Shown one piece after another: positions 1 through 8,900 of a DNA stretch of 64,000 nucleotides. The stretch is from assembly GCF_000648615.1 (NCBI RefSeq), contig NZ_JFZC01000100.1:1-64000 (forward strand), read 5' to 3'. The DNA is from Sporolactobacillus terrae DSM 11697. Its GTDB lineage: Bacteria > Bacillota > Bacilli > Bacillales > Sporolactobacillaceae. The position numbers and the translations under genes are program-made. Every line of letters starts with the position of its first letter. The stretch's first letter is position 1. Below the pieces are notes generated by a model, which worked only from the letters and a program-made list of their open reading frames with translations, ran no database searches and was not told where the DNA came from.

Positions 1-92
1 GGCGTCTCGCACCTCCGCTTTGTTTCTCGGCCAAGACACTGGGCTATTGGTTTGAAGATGGGGCAAAATCTTATACTTTCTTTTCCTGCAAT
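1..92 (+). repeat. Dispersed intergenic repeat, copy A (cut by window start)
   Basis: Right-hand part of a repeat family found five times in the window. The conserved right arm runs from a CTCCGCTTTG-like block through GACACTGGGCTATTGGTTTG and GGGGCAAAATC to CTTTTCCTGCAA. Its last base sits one base before the terminator hairpin of the ABC-F gene. The left part lies outside the window. No reading frame in it looks real. Confidence 0.8.
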
Positions 93-93
93 G

Positions 94-134
94 AAAGAAG
101 GCAAAAATCCTGCTCAAGGATTTTTGCCTTCTTT
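94..134. terminator. Bidirectional intrinsic terminator after the ABC-F gene
   Basis: A perfect 17-bp inverted repeat (94-110 with 118-134) with a 7-base loop. It begins a few bases past the stop codon of the minus-strand ABC-F gene. A/T-rich runs inside the outer stem make it plausible in both directions. Confidence 0.85.
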
Positions 135-136
135 AT

Positions 137-2044
137 TTATTGGTTTTCGATTTCTTCCACTTTTAACGATAATTCGGTCCAACGTTCCATCGCCTGATCG
201 AGTTTTACTTCCATTTCCTGCTGTTTTTTATAGAGTTCCTGAACCTTTCCTGCATCGCTGCCCGCCTGGCCAATCTCTTTTTTCAGTTGTTCAATCTGTT
301 CTTCAAGCGATGCAATTCGATCTTCAATCCCGTTCCATTCCTGCTGCTCTTTATAGGTTAGTTTTTTCTTTTTCGCAGCAGGCTTTTGAATCGGTAGTTC
401 TTTTTTGTTTGCTTTGATCTTTACCGCCGCTGCCTGTTCTTTTTTTCGTTCATCCATGTATTCGCTGTAGTTTCCTTCGAAGCGGCGGATGCGGCCATCC
501 CCTTCAAAGACGATCAATCGATCGACAACCCGATCAAGAAAATAACGTTCGTGCGATACGGCCAGAACAGTGCCTGGAAATTGCAACAAGTAATCTTCGA
601 GAACGGTCAATGTCTCCGTATCCAGATCATTTGTCGGTTCATCAAGAAAAAGGACATTGGGTTCCGCCATCAAAATGCGCAAAAGATAAAGCCGCTTATG
701 CTCACCGCCGGACAATTTGCGGATAAACGTACGCTGACGTGGGCGCGAAAACAGGAATCGCTCGAGCATCTGCTCTGCCGTCACCTGCTGCCCGTCATCC
801 GTGAGCACAACTTGCGCTGCTTCCTTAATATAGTCAATAACCGTCAGATCTTCGTTCATTTCGGCATGTTCCTGAGTGTAATAACCAATCTTCACGGTCT
901 CGCCAATAGCCACTGTTCCTGAATCCGGATTCAGCCGCTTAGCTAGAATGTTCAGCAACGTTGTTTTGCCGCTGCCGTTGCCCCCGATGATCCCCAAGCG
1001 TTCACCCGGCGTAACAAGCAAGTTAAATTCATGAAAAAGTTCGCGGCCATTAAAATGCTTCGCAAGCCGCTTCGCCTCAATCACTTTCTTACCCAGGCGT
1101 GTCGATCCAAGTGCTACGTCCACCGACTGCTTGATTTCCGGACCTTTGTGTTCTTGAAGCTGATGCACACGCTCCACTCTGGCTTTTTGCTTGGTTGACC
1201 GTGCTTTCGCGCCGCGGCGCAGCCAGGCCAGCTCGCGGCGCAACTGATTCTGCAGCTTAACCTCACCGGATGCCGCATGCGCTTCGCGTTCTGCTCTCTT
1301 TTCAAGAAACAGTTCATAATTTCCGTCATAGCTGTAAAGCTTCCCGTGATCCAGTTCAAGAATGCGTTTGGTTACGCGATTTAAGAAATAACGATCATGC
1401 GTCACCATCAATAGCGCACCTGAATACTGGTCCAGCGCTTCTTCAAGCCAATCAATAATGGCGTTATCTAAATGGTTCGTCGGCTCGTCGAGAATCAGCA
1501 GATCGGCCGGCTGAATCAGTGCTCGCGCAAGAGCAATTCGTTTCTTTTGCCCGCCGGAGCATTCGTTTGCAGGCGTTTCAAAGTCCTGAATGCCCAGCCG
1601 GGTCAGAATCCGTTTTGCCGCAGCTTCCGCATCCCAGGCATCCGCTGCATCCATCTGCTGCTGGCGCTTAAGAAGCTGTTCTTGAAGTTTCGCATCTGCC
1701 GGATTCTTTTCCAATTGGGCAAGCGCCTGCTCATAATTGCGCACGGCAGCCATAATCGGCGAAACGCCCCCATAAATATGGTCCAGCGCAGTCACGCCGT
1801 CGTCAAAAACCGGGGTCTGAGGCAGATATTCGAGCCGAAAAGCATTGGCATGTCGCATACTGCCGCTTTCTGCCGAGTCACGCCCCGCGAGCACATTCAG
1901 TAAGGTCGACTTCCCGGTTCCATTGACGCCAATTAATCCAATCCGCTCACCCTCGGAAACGGAAAACGAGATATGGTCGAACAGCGTCTGCACACCATAC
2001 GTTTTATACAAATCGTCAACATCAAGAATACTCAATTGGATCAT
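137..2044 (-). CDS. uup: ABC-F family ATPase, Uup/YfmR type
   Basis: Cytosolic ABC-F protein of about 635 residues with two tandem ATPase domains and no membrane segments. ABC-F proteins act on the ribosome; Uup/YfmR members help resolve stalled or faulty elongation. Visible motifs are Walker A GVNGTGKST and GGNGSGKTT, signatures SGGQKKR and SGGEHKR, and two Walker B/DEPTN..LD motifs. A lysine-rich linker leads to a C-terminal coiled coil (about the last 75 residues), the Uup hallmark. An upstream ATG at 2074 has no ribosome site and nearly overlaps the sortase gene. I use the ATG at 2044, but a TTG at 2035 (product starting M-SILDVDDL) has an AGGATGA better placed before it and matches how family members begin. 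It follows the sortase gene by about 40 bp and may be cotranscribed with it. The family is clear; the exact ribosomal role is inferred. Confidence 0.93.
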   Translation of the reverse strand: MIQLSILDVDDLYKTYGVQTLFDHISFSVSEGERIGLIGVNGTGKSTLLNVLAGRDSAESGSMRHANAFRLEYLPQTPVFDDGVTALDHIYGGVSPIMAAVRNYEQALAQLEKNPADAKLQEQLLKRQQQMDAADAWDAEAAAKRILTRLGIQDFETPANECSGGQKKRIALARALIQPADLLILDEPTNHLDNAIIDWLEEALDQYSGALLMVTHDRYFLNRVTKRILELDHGKLYSYDGNYELFLEKRAEREAHAASGEVKLQNQLRRELAWLRRGAKARSTKQKARVERVHQLQEHKGPEIKQSVDVALGSTRLGKKVIEAKRLAKHFNGRELFHEFNLLVTPGERLGIIGGNGSGKTTLLNILAKRLNPDSGTVAIGETVKIGYYTQEHAEMNEDLTVIDYIKEAAQVVLTDDGQQVTAEQMLERFLFSRPRQRTFIRKLSGGEHKRLYLLRILMAEPNVLFLDEPTNDLDTETLTVLEDYLLQFPGTVLAVSHERYFLDRVVDRLIVFEGDGRIRRFEGNYSEYMDERKKEQAAAVKIKANKKELPIQKPAAKKKKLTYKEQQEWNGIEDRIASLEEQIEQLKKEIGQAGSDAGKVQELYKKQQEMEVKLDQAMERWTELSLKVEEIENQ

Positions 2045-2083
2045 CCTATTCTCTAAAAAATGATAAAGCGCCATTATTCATGC

Positions 2084-2719
2084 TCATTGATGAGTCTCAA
2101 CACGAACCAGTTTTCCAATGACAATCAACCGATTCGGCGTACGCGTCGGCTTGTCACACGTGACCAATGTAATCCGTTTGTCTTTGGTCTGGTCAACGAC
2201 ACTACCCTCGTTTTCAGAAACAATCTTTCGATTCGAGACCCGATACACGTAGTCACTCGTCAAGTTGGTAATGACGACTTCATCACCGATTTTCACATGC
2301 ATCAATGGACCAAAAAGCAGATTTTCACGCTGCATGTGGTGCCCGGCAAGTGCATAATTGCCGCTGCCCATTTTCTGATCCGAACGCATGGTAGCCGCAC
2401 CCACCAGCAAATTGCTGCTGGTCGTTCCCTTTAAAATAGGGAGCGCAATCCCGAGACGCTTCACTTGAATGCGCCCGATCACCGCATGAGAGGAAACACG
2501 CGTCCCGGCCTTTACCGCCTCATAAAATGAAGGCGGCTGAATCGATTTATAATCAAAGGAGGCATCCCGTTGATTATTTTTCTTAAGCTGAGTTGCTGTC
2601 AATTGCTCCGAATTCAACTTTCCGCTCAGATAACCGATCAAACCTTCCTTTAAAAAAGGAGAAGCAATCAAAAGAATACCTGCCGCGATGCAAAGTACAG
2701 CCAGCCATTTGCGCCACAC
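2084..2719 (-). CDS. Sortase (class A-like transpeptidase)
   Basis: A 211-residue membrane-anchored cysteine transpeptidase that cleaves LPXTG-type signals and links proteins to peptidoglycan. An N-terminal hydrophobic segment (about residues 5-23) anchors it with the catalytic domain outside. Catalytic residues are visible: His127 in ALAGHHM, Cys188 in TLVTC and Arg197 in PNRLIVIG. The compact C-terminus without a second membrane anchor argues against class C (pilus) sortases. The start is GTG, preceded by AAGGCGG about 8 bases upstream. It lies directly downstream of the giant LPKTG adhesin, which is its obvious local substrate. A terminator separates the two, so they are probably transcribed separately or by read-through. 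Confidence 0.93.
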   Translation of the reverse strand: MWRKWLAVLCIAAGILLIASPFLKEGLIGYLSGKLNSEQLTATQLKKNNQRDASFDYKSIQPPSFYEAVKAGTRVSSHAVIGRIQVKRLGIALPILKGTTSSNLLVGAATMRSDQKMGSGNYALAGHHMQRENLLFGPLMHVKIGDEVVITNLTSDYVYRVSNRKIVSENEGSVVDQTKDKRITLVTCDKPTRTPNRLIVIGKLVRVETHQ

Positions 2720-2911
2720 AAACTATCCCGCCTTTTTAAAAGATACCTAATCAAAGTGTACCATGATCAAGTGCCGAATGTTATCTCACACCAATAAAAA
2801 TTGGTCTTGCTCAGACATGCAGAAATTTTCAGACCTGCGATCAACGGAGGCGCACCACAGCCGAAGCACTGTTTTATCGTTTTGAATACATGATGACAGA
2901 GTTTTTATATC

Positions 2912-2946
2912 AAAAAGGCATCCGGTCTGTTTGGCCGAATGCCCTT
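2912..2946 (-). terminator. Terminator after the LPKTG adhesin gene
   Basis: On the minus strand, AAGGGCATTCGGCC and GGCC/GGATGCCTT-type arms pair (with G-T wobbles) and are followed by TTTTTGATAT. It lies 28 bp past the adhesin stop codon, before the sortase gene. Confidence 0.7.
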
Positions 2947-2973
2947 CTACAAGTTACTGTTTTTGCTTCTCTC

Positions 2974-5900
2974 TTAGCCTTTTCTCCGTCTTCTCGAGAA
3001 AATAGTCAGGAATGCGCCGCCAATCAGTAGTGCTGCCCCGGCCGCAAATGTTGCTAGAGGATTACCATCACCGGTTTTCGGCAAGTCTTTCTCAGATTTC
3101 GGTGTCGCGGTCTCCACTAGACCTAATTGTCCACGTTCAATCGATGCCGTATTCTTGGATGTCGCGTCTTTTTTAATCACTTGGTTTGGTTGAGGCGTTC
3201 CTCCATTTTGTTGTTCGCCCAAAACGCCACGTTCAATTGTTGGAATTGCTTTATTCGTTGCTGTAATCTCTACCGGCTTCGAGATGCCTTTTTCAATAAC
3301 AAACGAAATTGGCGTTGCGTCAAGCTGGTAGCCTTCGGGTGCCTTGGTCTCAATGAAGGCATATTTCCCTGGTGCAAGATCCTTCACAACAAACCGACCG
3401 CTATTATCTGTTGTCAGTCCGGTTTTCAAAATCTTGCCGTTACCGTCAACCAGCTTGAATTCGGCTCCCTTGAGCACAGCATCTGGATCATTTTTATCAA
3501 CCTTGGTTAAACGAACATCACCTGGGGTGAGCAGGTCGGCTGCAGTAATCGCAATCGCCTTGACGTCCGTTGCCGTCACATGGAACGGAATCGGCGTCTC
3601 ATCCAAGTCATAATTCTTCGGTGCTTTGGTTTCGATGAAATGGTAGTTGCCCGGTGCCAAACCGCTTACCGTGAATTGGCCTTTATCGTTCGTCGACCAG
3701 ACGGATGGCAGCGATTTTCCATTTGCATCTTTCTCAACAACCTTTCCGGTGCTGTCATAGAGTTTAAATTCTGCTCCTTTAAGGACTGCATCCGGATCAT
3801 TTTTGTCGACCTTCGTCAGGACGACACTGTTCAACTTATCTGTGGCCGTGATCGGGATTGCTTTGACGTCTTTGTTCGTCACTTTAAACGGAATCGGCGT
3901 TGCATCTAGTTCATAGCCATTTGGTGCTTTTGTTTCAATGAAATTGTACTCGCCAGCTGCCAGACCGTTCACCGTAAATCGGCCTTGGGCATCTGTCGTC
4001 CACACAGCTGTAAGTTTCTTTCCGGTTACATCTTTTTCAACAGCCTTGCCGTCCTTATCAACGAGCTTAAACTCTGCTCCTTTGAGTACGGCATCCGGAT
4101 CGTTTTTGTCGACCTTCGTCAGGACGACACTGTTCAACTTATCTGTGGCCGTGATCGGGATTGCTTTGACGTCTTTGTTCGTCACTTTAAACGGAATCGG
4201 CGTTGCATCTAGTTCATAGCCATTTGGTGCTTTCGTTTCAATGAAGCTGTACTCGCCAGTTGCCAGACCGTTCACCGTAAATTGGCCTTGGGCATCTGTC
4301 GTCCACACAGCTGTAAGTTTCTTTCCGGTTACATCTTTTTCAACAACCTTGCCGGTGCTGTCATAGAGTTTAAATTCTGCTCCTTTAAGGACTGCATCCG
4401 GATCGTTTTTGTCGACCTTCGTCAGGACGACACTGTTCAACTTATCTGTGGCCGTGATCGGGATTGCTTTGACGTCTTTGTTCGTCACTTTAAACGGAAT
4501 CGGCGTTGCATCCAGTTCATAGCCATTTGGTGCTTTTGTTTCAATGAAATTGTACTCGCCAGCTTCCAGACCGTTCACCGTAAATTGGCCTTGGGCATCT
4601 GTCGTCCACACAGCTGCAAGTTTCTTTCCGGTTACATCTTTCTCAACAATCTTGCCGTCCTTATCAACGAGCTTAAACTCTGCTCCTTTGAGTACGGCGT
4701 CCGGATCGTTTTTGTCGACCTTGGTCAAGACGACACTGTTCAGCTTATCTGTGGCCGTGATCGGGATTGCCTTTGCATCCTCATTCGTCACTTTAAACGG
4801 AATCGGCGTTGCATCCAGTTCATAGCCATTTGGTGCTTTTGTTTCAATGAAGTTGTACTCGCCAGCTGCCAGACCGTTCACCGTAAATCGGCCTTGGGCA
4901 TCTGTCGTCCACACAGCTGTAAGTTTCTTTCCGGTTACATCTTTCTCAACAATCTTGCCGTCCTTATCAACGAGCTTAAACTCTGCTCCTTTGAGTACGG
5001 CATCCGGATCGTCTTTGTCGACCTTGGTCAAGACGACACTGTTCAATGTATTAACTTTTGATACGTTGACAACGGTCGGTTGCCCGCTCGTCTGATCATC
5101 AATCGTAAAAGTTTTTGGCGCTGAATCAAGCAGGTATCCGTTCGGAGCTTTCGTCTCCGCAAAACTGTACTTGCCTGGTTTCAGATTTTCAATGCTAATT
5201 TTGCCGTTCGTATCTGTTTTTAAATCTTTCTGAATGACTTGACCGTCTTGATCAACAACGTTAAATGTTGCTCCTTCGAGTCCATGACCATCAGCATCCG
5301 TTTTCGTTAGTTCAGCCTTTCCTTTATAGTTTTCAAAGGTCTTCTTAAGGAAGACTGTCGGCTGATTGGTCGCTGACGGATCAATTGTAAAAGTCAATGG
5401 ACTGGTGTTTCGAATATACCCCGGAGCAGGGGTTATTTCTTTCAGGGTATAGGTGCCCGGTCTCAAATTGTTAAGCGTAATTTTGCCATCTTTTGTTGTT
5501 AACTGTTCTGCGGTGATCGGTTGCCCGTCATTGTCTTTTGCTGCTTCGCCTTGAGCGTTCAGTAATTTAAATACCGCACCTGACAATACTTTGTCCGGAT
5601 GATCACCATCAGCTTTTTCCAACGTGAGGTTTCCAGGAACCATTTTGTTCGTTACGTCTACTGGCACCGCGTAGGTTGACAATTGTCCTTTCTTGATTTC
5701 AAAAGGCACTGCTTTACTATTCTTTAAATAGCCGGCAGGTGCTTGGGTCTCAACGAGTTGATAATTTCCCGGTGCCAAATCCTTGATGAGCAATTTGCCG
5801 TTCTGATCGGTTGTTACGCTTGTTCTAACGGCGTCTCCATTGCGGTCCAGGACGTTGAAGACTGCGCCTTTCAGTCCTTCACCGCTCACTTCGTCTTTCT

Positions 5901-8900
5901 TAAATACTTCTGCATTTCCCGGGGTCAGCGTATCATGAGCAACCACCGTTGCTTCATCGACCGACTTCTGACCCGGCGCAACGGTCACAGGGATCGGCGC
6001 GGCATTTAGATCATAATTGGTTGGTGCCTTGGTTTCAATAAATTGATAGTGTCCCGGCACAAGATTATTGACCACGATTTGACCGTATTCATTGGTGACG
6101 AGATGCTCTTTCACCCAAATCTGATGCCCGCTGTTATCCACTCGAATCAATTTGTATTCAGCGCCTTGCAGCAGCGATTGATCCTCCGTTGCCTTTTTAA
6201 TCAACTTCGCACTGCCGGGAGTCAACGTATTTTCTGCAGTGACTTCGGCCGCCACTTGCTGACCTTTTTCAATAACCACTTTAATGCGTTCATTGTTAAG
6301 GTCATAGTTTGCAGGAGCCTTCGTTTCGGTAAAGTAGTAAGTACCTGGCTTCAGGTTTGTAACCGCAATTTTACCATTAGCATCCGTTGTTAAATCTTGC
6401 TTAATGATCGATCCATGAGCATCTTCCAGATTGAATACCGCGCCCTCAAGCGTTTGATTAGGATCGGCTGAATCCACTTTCGTCAAAACAGCGTCACCTG
6501 GAATCAGCTTATCAATCGCCTTCTTTTGAACAACTTCAGTTTGCCCTTTTGTGATCGTAAACGTGATTGGTGTCGCATCTACTTCGTACCCAGTTGGAGC
6601 CTGCGTTTCAACAAATTGATAGTTTCCTGGCTTCAAACCTTCGTAGATGATTTGGCCCTTGTCATTGGTTTGCAAATCTTCTTTAATTACATGACCCGTA
6701 GCATCCTTCAGTGTATATTTTGCACCCTGAAGGCCAAGCTCCGCATTGTCTTCCCCAACCTTATTCAATATTACGCTACCTGTCTGCAAAGCATTCGGTG
6801 CATTAATCTTCAATGGTTGTTTCTGGCTCTTCTCGATTGTAAACTTAATCGGTTCTGGATTGAGCACGTAACCGGCCGGAGCTTTTGTTTCCATGAATTG
6901 GTAGTCACCCGGCTTTAGATTGTCTACCGTCAGTTTCCCTTTGCTGTCTGTATGAAGACCTGATTTCAGTGTTTCTCCCGTCTGATTCTGGAGATCAAAT
7001 GTCGCGCCGGTCAGTGGTGCGTCATGATTATCCGAGTCAACCTTTGTCAATTCGACACTGCCGGTTATCAACCCATTGGTTGCTGAAATTTGAAGGGGTT
7101 TGACTTGACCCTTTTGAATGGTGAATGGAATCGCTGAGCCGCTGATCAATGCGTAATCGTTCGGTGCACTGGTCTCGACAAATTGATAGTCGCCCGGTAC
7201 TAGATCATTTACCTCAATTTGACCAGCTGCATTCGTTGTTAATCCGCTCTGTAGTACGTTACCATTCTGAACAAGATTGAACACAGCTCCGGATAAAGTC
7301 TTACCCGTGTCTTCGTCTGTTTTTGTTAAAACGACAGAACCTGGCGTGAGTGTGTTTTTAGCAGTAACGTTGATAACGGTTGTTTGATCTTCATTGATCG
7401 TAAACGCATAGGGTGTTGAATTGAGTTGATAGTTTGCCGGTGGAATGATTTCCACGAGTTGATAGTTTCCAGGCTTCAGATTATCGGCCGTCAACTGTCC
7501 GTTTTCATCAGTCGTCAGCTGCTCGATGAGCTTGCCGTCTTGATCCTTGAGCTCGAATACAGCATTTTTCAACTTTTCTCCGGATACATCATCTTGTTTT
7601 GTCAGAATCACTTTTCCAACGAATTTATGATTGACAACGGCTAATTGTGTAGTCGTCTCCCCTTTAGCCGGCTTGTCGATCGTAACTGTTTTCCCCGCTT
7701 TATAATCAGGATTAATGACATATCCTGTTGGTGCTTTATCCTCTTTCAATACGTAGTCGCCGTATTTGAAATGATTGAACGCTGCCTTTCCATCGTTGTC
7801 CGTTGTAATTGTTCGCAGCGCTGTTTTTCCTTCTTTGTCATACAACGTAAACGTTGCACCCGAAAGCGCACTGCCATCGTCAGCATCTTTTTTAGTTATG
7901 GTCAGTCCACCGATCTCTCCACTTCCGGTACCATCACCACCAGAAAGCTTAACGGTAACCTCTGAACTTGTTTCTGTTGTATACGTCTGTATGTTTTTGC
8001 CATCAAGCTTTACCGTATTTTCCAGCTTGTCGCCATTTGATGCATTGATTAGCGTTCTATACGTTAACAAATAGGCATCATTGATTGCGTTTTTAAATGC
8101 TAAGGTGAAGGATTGTGCACCGGTATCATTATCCGTATGAACATCGCGTGTATAATCGGTTCCTTGCTTCAATGGCTCTCCGGTTTTTGTTAACGTTCCA
8201 TTCCTGTTAACCGTTGCTTTATAAAGCTCAAAGGATGAGGCATCAATAATTTGATTGTTGCTTGGTGTGTCTGTAAGAACAGGTTCTGAGACCGACGATT
8301 GGCTTGGATTAATATTTACCGTCCAATTGACATAATTCCCATCTTGCGCACCGCTTTTTGAAGCAAAGCTGTCGCCATTGGTTGGCTGAACTGAAGCCGA
8401 TAGATCCGTTACTTTATCCGCCCCATCGAGCACCAACGCTGTATTGTCATATGCTTTATGAATGATTTGCCCATTCAATGACGTTTTAAAGGTCATGTAA
8501 TACGGTGAGTCAATCGCCTTTTTAAAATGAACCGTCAGCGTATTATCATTAGCAGCTGATGGGTACTCAACCGTGTAGTCATCTTCCGGAACGTCCTCTC
8601 CAACGGAATACCCATTCCACCCACCGGTTAACGTCATCGTGTGTACCTCGAGCGATCCGTCAATGTATTGTTGATTGTCTTTAATTTGGTCAACGATTTT
8701 AGGATCTTTAAGGGTCACATTGTTATAGTTTATACCGATTTTCCATGTGATTTGTTTGTTCGACGGGTCGTAGGAGCCGCTCTTAAACCCATTAGACTTT
8801 GTATAATCATCCGGATTAAAGGTTGCTGTTGATGAACTTGATTGATCTTTCCCATTCTCATCTTTCCATGTCAACTTTGAAGTGTTTGAAAAAACCGTTT

